64,000 nt of DNA from Fodinibacter sp963763015 (GTDB lineage Bacteria > Actinomycetota > Actinomycetes > Actinomycetales > Dermatophilaceae): the NCBI GenBank assembly GCA_963763015.1, contig CAVXML010000011.1, positions 558,001 through 622,000 of the forward strand. Direction: 5' to 3'. The notes beneath the pieces are model-generated. The model ran no database searches and had not been told where the DNA came from. It saw nothing but the letters and a program-made list of their open reading frames with translations. This document shows, piece by piece, positions 14,408 through 23,157 of this stretch; position 1 is the first letter of the stretch; every line of letters begins with the position of its first letter. The translations under genes were made by a program, and so were the position numbers.

Positions 14408-16390
14408 ATGGACGCGTTGGACCGCCTCAAGGCGATGAACGCAGGGGTACGACGGCGCGACAGCGCTCTCCATCAGGAGCTGACCGGGACCCGCGGCCTC
14501 GAGGGTCCTGGATTCGAGGGGGTTCCAGACGAGTTCGGGGTCGAGTCGATCGTGCTGCGTCGGGGTCGCCCGGTGCTCGCGATCAAGCGGGACCAGGCAG
14601 ACCTGGTCCTCGAGGAGGCCGACAGCGCCACCTGGCGATCACGGCTCACGGCTTCCAGCGCTCACATCACGCGTGCGGCGCGATCAGTCGGCAGGATCGA
14701 GGTGGAGGGCCACAGTCTCGCCTGGCTCGGCACCGGGTGGCTGGTCGCGCCCGACACGATCGTCACGAACCGCCATGTGGCCGCCGAGTTCGGCCGCGAC
14801 ACCGGCGCCACGTTCGTCTTCCGCAAGGGACTCAACGGCGACGTCATGGTCGCCTCGATCGACCTCCTCGAAGAGATCGACCGCGAGGACAGCCTGGCCT
14901 TCGAGCTCACTGACATCCTGCACATCGAGGACCCCGACGGACCGGACCTCGCGTTCTTGCGCGTCGCGCAGATCGCCGGTGACAGCCCACCCACACCGAT
15001 CCGGCTCTCGGAGACCTCGCAGCCCGACGAGCTCGTCGCCGTCATCGGCTATCCCGCACGCGACAGCCGGATTCCCGACATCGAGCTGATGGAGACGATC
15101 TTCGGCAACGTCTTCGACAAGAAGCGCCTCGCCCCGGGCCAGCTCATGCCGCCGCGTGACGGCACCCTCCTCCACGACTGTTCGACACTTGGCGGCAACT
15201 CCGGATCAGTCCTGCTCTCGCTCGAGACCGGCGAGGCCGTCGGGCTGCACTTCGCGGGCAGGTTCCTCCAGTCCAACCTCGCCGTACCGAGCCGGGTGGT
15301 TGCCCAGCGGCTCGACGACGTTCGCAGCGGGCGAGTGATGCGCCCTCGGCCTGCCCCCGAGGGTGGGCAGGTCGCGGCAGTCACGACGCCGCCGATGCCG
15401 ACCGCGACGTCGTCGACGCTGAGCTTCCTCCTGCCGCTGTCGGTCACGGTCCAGATCGGTGACCCCCACGTGGCGGGGGCAGCGCCCGGGGCCACGGTCG
15501 CACCCCCACCTGCCGGCGTACGTCCCGATGAGGCCGGAGACGTCTTCGTCGAGACAGTCGCAGAGGACTACCGCGACCGCACCGGGTACGACGCGTCGTT
15601 CCTCGGCGACGGCATCGACGTCCCCATCCCGATCGTCACCGGCGACCTCGACGACGTCTTGACCTTCGAGTTCGCCGGAGAGCGGCAGAAGGTGCTCAAG
15701 TACGAGCACTTCTCGGTCCTGATGGGCACCAGCCGCAAGCTGCTCCGGTGGAGCGCGGTCAACATCGACGGCAAACACGAGGTGACCGACCTGGGACGGC
15801 CCGGGTGGCGCAACGACCCCCGCATCCCCACCGACGCGCAGATCAAGGACGCCTGCTACGGCAACTCACCGAAGTTCGCTCGGGGGCACATGACCCGGCG
15901 CGAGTACCCCAACTGGGGCAGCCAGGAGGCGGCCGAGCGGGCCAACGCCGACTCGATGCACGTCACGAACGTGGCCCCTCAGATGCAGACGTTCAACGGC
16001 GGCGTCTGGCTGCAGCTCGAGGAGTACGCCTTGCGGAACGCCCGCAAGAGCGACGTGAGGATCTGCGTGTTCACCGGACCCTTCTTCGCAGACGACGACC
16101 CGGTGAAGTTCGGGGTCAAGATCCCGGTCGAGTTCTGGAAGGTCATCGCGTTCGTCCACGACGAGACCCAGGCGCTGTGCGCCACCGGCTACACGATGTC
16201 CCAGGTGAAGCATCTCAAGGACGAGGAGTTCGTGTTCGGCCAGCACGAGAGCGCACAATGCTCGATCAGCTCGATCGAGGCACGCACCGGACTCTCCTTC
16301 GGCCCGCTCGCCGCAATCGACCCGTTCGTGGAGCCCGAGGGGCTCGAGCCACCCCTCCTGACGGACGTCAGCCAGATCACGTTCGTGTGA
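14408..16390 (+). CDS. Trypsin-like serine protease fused to a NUC-family DNA/RNA non-specific endonuclease
   Basis: A 660-residue two-enzyme fusion. Residues ~85-300 form a trypsin-like domain with a complete triad: His123 (VTNRHVA), Asp180 (GPDLAFL) and Ser265 (LGGNSGSV). A Pro/Ala-rich linker covers ~305-380. Residues ~400-640 form a ββα-metal (NUC/Serratia-type) nuclease with catalytic His494 in FARGHMTRRE (DRGH variant with Ala for Asp), then HVTNVAPQMQTFN and WLQLEEYAL for the Asn/Glu metal site. There is no signal peptide or membrane helix, so it acts inside the cell unless exported another way. A protease that could restrain or release a toxic nuclease is a plausible conflict-effector design; this is inference. 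ATG 14408 has GAAGGAGG upstream. Confidence 0.9.
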   Translation: MDALDRLKAMNAGVRRRDSALHQELTGTRGLEGPGFEGVPDEFGVESIVLRRGRPVLAIKRDQADLVLEEADSATWRSRLTASSAHITRAARSVGRIEVEGHSLAWLGTGWLVAPDTIVTNRHVAAEFGRDTGATFVFRKGLNGDVMVASIDLLEEIDREDSLAFELTDILHIEDPDGPDLAFLRVAQIAGDSPPTPIRLSETSQPDELVAVIGYPARDSRIPDIELMETIFGNVFDKKRLAPGQLMPPRDGTLLHDCSTLGGNSGSVLLSLETGEAVGLHFAGRFLQSNLAVPSRVVAQRLDDVRSGRVMRPRPAPEGGQVAAVTTPPMPTATSSTLSFLLPLSVTVQIGDPHVAGAAPGATVAPPPAGVRPDEAGDVFVETVAEDYRDRTGYDASFLGDGIDVPIPIVTGDLDDVLTFEFAGERQKVLKYEHFSVLMGTSRKLLRWSAVNIDGKHEVTDLGRPGWRNDPRIPTDAQIKDACYGNSPKFARGHMTRREYPNWGSQEAAERANADSMHVTNVAPQMQTFNGGVWLQLEEYALRNARKSDVRICVFTGPFFADDDPVKFGVKIPVEFWKVIAFVHDETQALCATGYTMSQVKHLKDEEFVFGQHESAQCSISSIEARTGLSFGPLAAIDPFVEPEGLEPPLLTDVSQITFV

Positions 16391-16421
16391 GGTCCTGGTC
16401 ACGCGCTGCCCCGGCAGGACC
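16391..16421 (+). terminator. Possible hairpin after the protease-nuclease gene
   Basis: GGTCCTG at 16391-16397 pairs with CAGGACC at 16415-16421, starting at the base after the TGA. There is no U-tract, so termination is possible but unproven. Confidence 0.35.
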
Positions 16422-16729
16422 CCGCCGCTCGACCTCAGCCGCACGGCGAGGTCAGCCCAGACGCCTTCGTCATCTACAAGGGCTGGGTGACCAGCGGTGA
16501 CTGCACGCTGCTGCCTGCCGGCATCAGTCTGCCGAGCAGCATGGAGGGCACCCGGGCGGCTGACCGAGCGGGTACGCGAAGCGGCTCGCCGGGCCTGCAG
16601 TGGCGTGTTGACCGTATTGTGCGGAGATTCGGGCTCCCGACAGACTCGGCGGTGGGGACTTGGCCATGGGCGAAGCTGGGCGGGAACACGACCGCTGAGA
16701 TGTGACCCCCGCGCGGTTGCGCAGGGCCC
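16422..16729. other. Intergenic region, unassigned coding-like stretch
   Basis: No confident gene. The frame of the nuclease gene stays open after its stop until 16705 and includes the protein-like stretch DAFVIYKGWVTSGDCTLLP, but no start, ribosome site or family match could be seen. It may be a remnant. Confidence 0.3.
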
Positions 16730-19700
16730 TCAGTTGAGCAGATGACCCATGGCCGCGCCCAGGATTGCGGTGCGCTTCGCCGCGGTTGTCACACCTTCGA
16801 TGCCGAAGCCGAGGATCACCGTGTCAGGCGTGGTGATGGAGTTCCCTACCGGGAATCCGCTCGCGTCGGTGCGCGTCCACGTGTTGGCGTTCGTGGCGCT
16901 GCCCGGTGGGGCGGGCGCAAGCACCCAGCCGCCGAGGCTGCTCTCGAACGACTCCGTCGCGCCATCGGGATAGGTGATGTCGTCGACGAAGGCGCCGACG
17001 CCCTGGACTGACCAGTCGCTGGCGTATGCGATCGAGACCTCGACCGACTGGCCGGCCCACGCGGACAGGTCGACGCTCCACTGCTGCCAGCCGCCGGAGT
17101 TGCCCGACGCGGCGTTCCACGTCCCGGTCGTGCCCGTTGACGTGCACGTCGGGTCCTCATCCGGGCCTGGTGGCGGCACCAGCGTCTGGTAGTGGGCGAG
17201 CTGCGGATGCAGCTCCACCCAGCCCTCGGGGCAGCTGTCCCCGGTCGACGTCGACGTGTGACCGTTGAGGTCGGGCAGGGTGGTCCAGTCGTCTCCGCCC
17301 GGCGTGCGGGCCTCGACGAACAGGTGGTCCCAGGCCGCCTCGGTGTCGTAGGAGGTCCAGAAGGACAGGGTCCCACCGCCAGCAGGCACTGGCACCGCCC
17401 GGGTGAGACGCTTGTACGTCACGTCGGCGATCTGCGAGTACACGTACTGGGTGCCGGTGTGCGGCTCGAACGGACCGCCTGGCTTGACCCAGCGCGAAGA
17501 TGCCCAGCTCTCGAACTGCGGGAAGGTCGAGGTCGGGAGGATGCCGCTCGTTGCGAGGAACGAGGACGTGTCGTCCTGGTTCTTCGCGCTCTGGCCGCCG
17601 TTGAGACCCCAGGTCAGGCCGAGGAGCGGTTCGTCGGTGCCGGCCGAGTCGAAGGCCTTGCCGTGGGCGTCGAGACCGTCGTCGGGAATCGCGAGGTAGG
17701 CACCGAAGGAGTACTGGAGCACGTCGTTGGTCCCGTCGCCCGACCCGCGGAGCAGGAGGCAGCGCCGTGGGTCGACGCCCGGAGGCAGCGGGTTGCAGGG
17801 GATCTCGCCCTTGGGGTCGTAGAGCTGGTCACCGACGGTGACGGTGTACTGCCCGGCGGCGAAGTCGCCGCCGTAGAGCACCTTGCCGCCCTCGTTGAGG
17901 TAGGCGCGGAGCTCGAGCAGATTGTCGAGCGCGAGCCGGTCGGCGTTGCCCACTCCCCAGCCCGCCCGGCGGGTGACGATGTCGTCGCCGCCCTCGATCA
18001 CGACGGCGTCGTAGTGGCTGAGCACGCCGAGGGCGTCGGGTGCGGTGCGGCCACGGGCGTCGATGTCGTAGAGGTCGGAGGCGATGTTGTTCGCGGTGAG
18101 CGCTGCGGTGTAGTAGCTCGCGTAGTGCGGGCCGTTCGGATTCTGCAGGGGCGAGGCGCCCGTGTAGTCCTCGGCGGCCACCACGAGCACGCGCCGACCG
18201 GTTTCGGACACGGCCTGGTAACTGAAGGGCTGGCTGCTCTCCCCACCGCCCTCGAACCACACCTGAACGGAGTCGCCGGGCTTGGTGCCGGCCACGTGCC
18301 CGCGCATCTGGTGGTAGTACACCGAGGCAGGTGTCTCCTCCCCGCCCGTCCACTGCGAGGTCGGTGCCGTCTGCACCGGGCCGCCGTTGATGCGGTACTT
18401 CACCGACACGGCGCCGAGGCTTCGCTTGGCGTTGACCGCCACCGGCTGTGGATCGCCGTAGGAGTACGCGAAGCTGAGCTGGGTGCCCGGAACACCGCGC
18501 TTGTAGGGGTCGGCGCTGTCAACGTACAGCGCCTCGGTGTCGAGGCCGACCGTGGAAACCGGGTCGTCAGGGTCCCCGGCGGAGCGCGCCACCGAGTCGG
18601 CGAACGGCAGGACGCGGAGGAACTCCTCCTGCACGAGCACGTCGTCGTCCGGGAAGACGAAGCCGCACCCCTCGCAACCCTCGGATAGCTCAGGGGTCCA
18701 CGCCAAGGCGCCCGTGGCGGCGTGGGCGTAGTCCGTCGTCTCGCCGTTCGTGACGTACAGAACGTCCGAGCTGAGACCCGGGTGGAAGCCCTCGATCGCG
18801 GGCTTGTCCAGGTTGCCGGACAAGGCGTAGTAGATCGGGTCGTCCGCAGTCGGCGTCGCGATCTGCCAGCCCTCGGCGTAGAGCAGCCACTGCCCTGCGG
18901 AGTGCCAGTTCACCTGGAAGGCGAAGCCGACCTTGTCCAGCAGGCCTTTGAGGGCCAGGGTCTCGGGCTCCGACGCCGGGGCGACTCCACGGTAGGTCTC
19001 GCTCGACGTGACGTCCGAGGAGCCTTCGTTGTCGTAGCCCCAGTGTTTCGGCCAGTTGCGGTTCGGGTCGACGCCGTCGCCCACGGTGATCTCACCGTCG
19101 TTGTTGTTGTCCCGCAACGTCTTTCGCCATAGGCGTTCGTTATCGAACGTGTACTGATAGCCGTCCGGGTTCGCCACGAGGACGAACCACAGCTCGGTGC
19201 TTTGGAGCAGCGCCTTGACGCCGGGATCGTTGGCCTTCCACCTGTCGATGTACCAGTTCATCAGCCGCCGGTTCACCTCGGTCGAGATCCACTCGCGGGC
19301 GTGCTGGGTCGAGCTGTAGAGCACCGCCGGGCGGCTGCCGTCGGCCTGACCGGGTGCGCCCTGGGTCAACTTGACGGCCAGGATCTCGCGGCCCTGGACG
19401 GTGTTGCCGAGTTTGACCAGCTTGGCGATGGAGGAGTTGGCGGCAGCGGCGGCATACATCTGGTCGCGGATGCCGCCGGCCTCGTCGTAGGAGCGCCAGA
19501 CGGTGAATCCGTTCAGGGCCTGTTCGGCGGCGAGGTCACGAACCGTCTTGCCCCCCTTGACCCGGGTGAGCTGCGGGTCGATCCCGAGCTTGCGCACACC
19601 GTCCGCCTGACGGGGCGTCAGGTAGAGCTGGACCGTGTCCTTCGTGCGCCCCTGCTCGCTGAGGTCGTGGCCGAGACGGGCGAGCTGGGAACGTTGCTCG

Positions 19701-19837
19701 GGCGTCACGGTTGCCGTGTAGGCATCGATATGGCCTCGATCCACAGGTGCCGCAGCGGGCGAGGCCTGGGACGGCGCGGCCACGACGAGGGCCACGGCAG
19801 CGGAGGTAGCGACGAACATGAAACGCAGTCGTCTCAT
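16730..19837 (-). CDS. Secreted M14-family zinc carboxypeptidase with large C-terminal extension
   Basis: A 1035-residue exoenzyme. Residues 1-25 are a signal peptide (basic MRRLR, hydrophobic core, cut near PSQAS). The M14 domain spans about 110-420, with zinc ligands His179 and Glu182 (TQHAREW) and His312 (NWHSAGQW), substrate residues in DPNRNWPKHWG, and catalytic Glu383 (WTPELSEG). The rest (~430-1035) carries beta-rich repeats and a segment like the C-termini of M6 immune-inhibitor-type proteases (YDTEAAWDHLFVEARTPGG, DDITYPDGATESFESSLGGW). The domain order suggests a secreted scavenging carboxypeptidase. ATG 19837 has GAGGTG just upstream. Confidence 0.92.
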   Translation of the reverse strand: MRRLRFMFVATSAAVALVVAAPSQASPAAAPVDRGHIDAYTATVTPEQRSQLARLGHDLSEQGRTKDTVQLYLTPRQADGVRKLGIDPQLTRVKGGKTVRDLAAEQALNGFTVWRSYDEAGGIRDQMYAAAAANSSIAKLVKLGNTVQGREILAVKLTQGAPGQADGSRPAVLYSSTQHAREWISTEVNRRLMNWYIDRWKANDPGVKALLQSTELWFVLVANPDGYQYTFDNERLWRKTLRDNNNDGEITVGDGVDPNRNWPKHWGYDNEGSSDVTSSETYRGVAPASEPETLALKGLLDKVGFAFQVNWHSAGQWLLYAEGWQIATPTADDPIYYALSGNLDKPAIEGFHPGLSSDVLYVTNGETTDYAHAATGALAWTPELSEGCEGCGFVFPDDDVLVQEEFLRVLPFADSVARSAGDPDDPVSTVGLDTEALYVDSADPYKRGVPGTQLSFAYSYGDPQPVAVNAKRSLGAVSVKYRINGGPVQTAPTSQWTGGEETPASVYYHQMRGHVAGTKPGDSVQVWFEGGGESSQPFSYQAVSETGRRVLVVAAEDYTGASPLQNPNGPHYASYYTAALTANNIASDLYDIDARGRTAPDALGVLSHYDAVVIEGGDDIVTRRAGWGVGNADRLALDNLLELRAYLNEGGKVLYGGDFAAGQYTVTVGDQLYDPKGEIPCNPLPPGVDPRRCLLLRGSGDGTNDVLQYSFGAYLAIPDDGLDAHGKAFDSAGTDEPLLGLTWGLNGGQSAKNQDDTSSFLATSGILPTSTFPQFESWASSRWVKPGGPFEPHTGTQYVYSQIADVTYKRLTRAVPVPAGGGTLSFWTSYDTEAAWDHLFVEARTPGGDDWTTLPDLNGHTSTSTGDSCPEGWVELHPQLAHYQTLVPPPGPDEDPTCTSTGTTGTWNAASGNSGGWQQWSVDLSAWAGQSVEVSIAYASDWSVQGVGAFVDDITYPDGATESFESSLGGWVLAPAPPGSATNANTWTRTDASGFPVGNSITTPDTVILGFGIEGVTTAAKRTAILGAAMGHLLN

Positions 19838-20418
19838 GACACACCTCGATGCGAGTCGTCATGCGCTGATCAGACCACGGTCCCACTTGGCCGGCGAAGC
19901 GGCAACAGTTCCTTCGCAGCACTTGGTGCCGGCTGGCGCCCGGTCCGAGGACCCGTCAGCAGCGGGCCCAGATCCGTCCGAGGAGCGGCCCCACGGGACC
20001 ACGTCGTCGCCGTCAGCCCGGGCAACGCCCAGGGCTGGCTCAGCTCAACATCGAGGAGGCGGGGTCCTCGAACGCATTCGCCCTGACGCGTACACCGGGC
20101 GCGCCGACGGCCCGACCCACACCATCGGATGCCGGACACCACCATCCACGGCGGCCCGCAGGGACCACGGGGGTCCAGGCGATCACCACCCCACACCCAC
20201 AGCGCCCGGTCCCGTCGGATGACCAGGATGTGTGTGCCGTTCACCGCCGCACGGCACGTGCGCTCTGCGTGGCTGCTCTGACCAGCAGGTTGGCCGTCCC
20301 CTTCACCGCTAGGGCCCCGCGGAGGATCTGTGCGCGCCGAGACGTGGAAGGACGAGATTTTCTAGGGTGGACGCGGTATCGGAGACGCGCGGGCTGAAGC
20401 CCGGGGAGGGGCCTGGTC
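19838..20418. other. 581-bp divergent intergenic region
   Basis: This gap separates the divergent carboxypeptidase and permease genes. I see no supported gene in it; the open frames have poor codon bias and no recognisable motif. A -10 box for the permease lies near its right end. Confidence 0.5.
20363..20368 (+). promoter_or_regulatory. -10 box for the APC permease gene
   Basis: TAGGGT lies 50 bases before GTG 20419 and would give a short leader containing GGGGAGGGG. Confidence 0.4.
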
Positions 20419-21693
20419 GTGAGGTGGAGTGCGGTGGGCAGCGGGAACAACGCCGCGCTCGCCCGGTCTCTGGGGCTGCGCGACGCGGTGGTCATCGGCC
20501 TGGGCTCGATGATCGGTGCCGGTGTGTTCGCGGCGTTCGCGCCGGCCGCCGGCGCCGCGGGATCGGCCCTGTTGGTCTCCCTTGCCGTGGCGGCCGTGAT
20601 CGCGTACGCGAACGCGACGTCATCGGCGCGGCTCGCTGCGCGGTACCCCGAGTCGGGCGGCACGTATGTCTATGGCCGTGAGCGCCTCGGACCCTTTTGG
20701 GGGTACCTCGCAGGCTGGGGCTTCGTGGTGGGCAAGACGGCCAGCTGTGCGGCCATGGCGCTGACCGTCGGACACTACGCCGCGCCCGGGTATGCCCCGC
20801 TGATCGCGGTGGCCACCGTGGCGGTCCTCTCCGCCCTGAACTACACCGGTGTCCAGAAGAGCGCGACGCTGACCCGAGCCATCGTCGCGTTCGTCCTGGT
20901 GACCCTGGCCGCCGTCGTGGCCGCGGCTGCCTTCGGCGACTCCCCAGCCGACCGGGACGTGGTCTCGATGGGCCGGACCACACTCCCCGGGGTGCTGCAA
21001 GGGGCGGCGTTCCTCTTCTTCGCGTTCGCCGGGTACGCCCGCATCGCCACCCTGGGCGAGGAGGTGCGCGACCCGGTGCGCACCATTCCACGAGCGATCT
21101 CACTGGCCCTGGGGGTCGCGCTGACCGTCTACGCAGCCGTCGCGGTCGCACTGCTGGCCGTGCTCGGGCCGGAGGGGATCGCCGCGAGCTCGGCGCCCCT
21201 GGCCGCCGCCGCCCGCGCGAGCGGGTGGGGCTGGGTGGAGCCCTTGGTGCGCGTCGGTGCAGTGGTCGCTGCCGTCGGGTCGCTGCTCTCCCTACTTCTC
21301 GGCGTCTCACGCACCACCCTGGCCATGGCCCGTGACGGGCACCTGCCCCGAACGCTGGCCGCCGTGCACCCCCGCCACCGGGTGCCCCACCACGCCGAAC
21401 TGGCGGTCGGGGCGGTCGTCATGGCTGTGGTCCTGGTCGCCGACGTGCGCTCCGCGATCGGCTTCTCCTCCTTCACCGTCCTGGCCTACTACGCCGTCGC
21501 CAACGCATCCGCCCTCACCCTGCGGACCTCAGCCACGTCGGCCATCGTGCCCATCGTCGGCCTTGTCGGGTGCGTGGTCCTCGCCGTCAGCCTCCCGAGG
21601 GCGTCCACTGTGGCGGGAGTGGGCGTGCTCGCCCTCGGTGCGGTCGTCTGGTGGGTCCGAGGGCGCCGAACCCAGCAGGGCACTGCTTCGTGA
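20419..21693 (+). CDS. APC-superfamily amino acid permease
   Basis: A 424-residue integral membrane protein with about twelve hydrophobic helices. The first helix has the substrate-binding break GLGSMIGAGVFAAF, and the next region has the family sequence YPESGGTYVYGRERLG. Helix 6 carries FFAFAGYARIATLGEEV (the conserved F-x-G-x-x/E turn), and the loop between helices 8 and 9 has SRTTLAMARDGHLPR. These are hallmarks of APC-type cationic or broad amino-acid/polyamine transporters. Substrate is unknown. The GTG start is preceded by GGGGAGGGG. The gene is monocistronic. Confidence 0.9.
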   Translation: MRWSAVGSGNNAALARSLGLRDAVVIGLGSMIGAGVFAAFAPAAGAAGSALLVSLAVAAVIAYANATSSARLAARYPESGGTYVYGRERLGPFWGYLAGWGFVVGKTASCAAMALTVGHYAAPGYAPLIAVATVAVLSALNYTGVQKSATLTRAIVAFVLVTLAAVVAAAAFGDSPADRDVVSMGRTTLPGVLQGAAFLFFAFAGYARIATLGEEVRDPVRTIPRAISLALGVALTVYAAVAVALLAVLGPEGIAASSAPLAAAARASGWGWVEPLVRVGAVVAAVGSLLSLLLGVSRTTLAMARDGHLPRTLAAVHPRHRVPHHAELAVGAVVMAVVLVADVRSAIGFSSFTVLAYYAVANASALTLRTSATSAIVPIVGLVGCVVLAVSLPRASTVAGVGVLALGAVVWWVRGRRTQQGTAS

Positions 21694-21727
21694 CTGCCAG
21701 TGACGAACTGCCCACCAAGCAGCGCTG

Positions 21728-21940
21728 TCACTCTGCGCTGGCCTCGCGTCGTCCCGGAACCGGCACGCTCACGCCGCTCAGCCGGTTCGCGGCGATGAGG
21801 CGCATGCCTGAGTGGGCCCGGCTCGAGCGCGGGAGTGCCCATTCCGGCTCGGCCGCCAGATCTGCGGCGGTCCGCATCATCCCGTTGAAGAGCTCACACG
21901 ACCAGATGGGTCGGCCATGGTGCTGCACCCGCCCGCCCAA
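21728..21940 (-). CDS. Possible small hypothetical protein
   Basis: A 70-residue frame (MGGRVQHHGRPIWSCELFNG, later HSGMRLIAANRLSGVSVPVP) with GC-rich third positions like genuine genes nearby. An internal MMRTAADLAAEPEW start is also possible. I recognise no family; it could be a gene fragment or a chance frame. Confidence 0.25.
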   Translation of the reverse strand: MGGRVQHHGRPIWSCELFNGMMRTAADLAAEPEWALPRSSRAHSGMRLIAANRLSGVSVPVPGRREASAE

Positions 21941-22004
21941 GCGACGCGCCAGGCCACGAACAGGTCGCGATGAGACGCACTGCCTCCGTCGAGCTGTGGC
22001 ACCC

Positions 22005-22010
22005 TACGAT
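22005..22010 (+). promoter_or_regulatory. Leaderless-type -10 box
   Basis: TACGAT ends 7 bases before ATG 22018, with no ribosome site. Confidence 0.5.
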
Positions 22011-22017
22011 CGCCTGC

Positions 22018-22674
22018 ATGACCTCGCCTGTGTACGTCGTCCTTGGTGCCGGTCCTGGTCTGGGCCTGTCGGCCGCCCGCCGCTTCGCGCGCGGAGGGTA
22101 CGCCGTGGTGCTTGTTGGCCTGAGCGTGGAGCAGATGGAGCCCTTGGCCCAGGCTCTTCGCGACGAGGGCTTCGATGCCGAACCCGAGCAAGTGGCGCTG
22201 ACCGACGCCGACGACGTCACCAGGCTGATCACCGGCATCGGCGAGCGGCACGCACGGATCGACATCCTCCACTTCAACGCGAGCGCCTTCCGGCAGGTGG
22301 ACGCGCTGCACCTGACCACGGCTGAGTTCTTCGAGGACCTTGCTGTCGGCGTCGGCGCGCTGCTGCCGGCGGTGCAGGCGGCCAAGCCGTTCATGCCGGC
22401 CGGGGCCCGCGTTCTGGTCACCGGGAGCCAGGCAGCCGACACGCCGTGGCACGAGGCGCCGTCGCTTGGCGTGCAGAAGGCGGCGGTGCGCAATCTGGTG
22501 ACGAGCTTGGACGCGACGCTCGCGACCGACGGGATCCGTGCGGTCGCTGTCCAGGTGAACGGTGTGCTCGCGAAGGAAGGGCCTTTCTCGCCGCCTCACG
22601 TGGCGGAGGCGTTGTACGCCGCCACCGTGCGTCCTGACGACGACTGGACCGCCCAGGTGCCCTACGACGGTTGA
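22018..22674 (+). CDS. Atypical short-chain dehydrogenase/reductase-like protein
   Basis: A 218-residue Rossmann protein. The nucleotide-binding loop GAGPGLGLSAARRFA, the adenine-side ALTDADDV and HFNASAF (NNAG counterpart) are recognisable, and a Ser lies in VLVTGSQA. The YxxxK catalytic pair is incomplete: the Lys is present in GVQKAAVRN but the Tyr four residues before it is Leu. Family knowledge says such proteins either use a different acid or only bind NAD(P). ATG 22018 fits a leaderless transcript; the frame is open upstream but without a better start. Confidence 0.82.
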   Translation: MTSPVYVVLGAGPGLGLSAARRFARGGYAVVLVGLSVEQMEPLAQALRDEGFDAEPEQVALTDADDVTRLITGIGERHARIDILHFNASAFRQVDALHLTTAEFFEDLAVGVGALLPAVQAAKPFMPAGARVLVTGSQAADTPWHEAPSLGVQKAAVRNLVTSLDATLATDGIRAVAVQVNGVLAKEGPFSPPHVAEALYAATVRPDDDWTAQVPYDG

Positions 22675-23157
22675 CGCCGATGCGTTGAGCACTCGTGGTC
22701 CGCTTGGGCGTGCGCCGCTTCTGTCCTTGGTCCTTCTGTGCCGGTCCCCGGCCGCCTCGCGGCGTAGAGACTCAGGTGCGGCGGGTTCAGGCGTGAACCC
22801 GCCTGTCGCAACCCACCCCGGCACCGTCGCAACGGATGTGGCTTGGCAGCCAGGCAGCAGCCGGCTGGCTGCGGCGGCGTGACGCTGGAGTGTGAGCCCG
22901 CTTGCGGCCTTGGTCCCTCGGCCGGAGCCTGGACCGCGCGCCGTCGCCGCGGCGGCGACGCACCGAACCGGAAACGACTGGTGGGAGCTGGACTGGGCGC
23001 CGCCGCTGCGATCGTGGCAGCCGCGATCCTGCTGGCAGGAATACACCTGGCTGCCCTCTGGGGCCGAGGGCGCAGTGAGGCGCGTCCACGAAGCGGGCTC
23101 GGGTGCGGATCGTGTGGGGTGGTTGTGCGAGGCCGGTGCGTGTTGCACGGTGATCGG
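22675..23157. other. 483-bp region without a supported gene
   Basis: The frame of the downstream decarboxylase is open back to 22843 and contains one hydrophobic stretch (AAAAIVAAAILLAGIHLAAL), which could belong to a separate small membrane protein, but there is no start or ribosome site to support it. Nothing else is visible. Confidence 0.4.

Noticed and set aside
19870..20244. 124-codon minus-strand frame upstream of the carboxypeptidase
   Set aside because: No family motif, ribosome site or good codon bias; left as intergenic.
22843..23157. N-terminal extension of the PLP decarboxylase to 568 residues
   Set aside because: The extra sequence has no homology, includes a hydrophobic segment not expected in this enzyme, and lacks a start site; conserved sequence begins at 23158.
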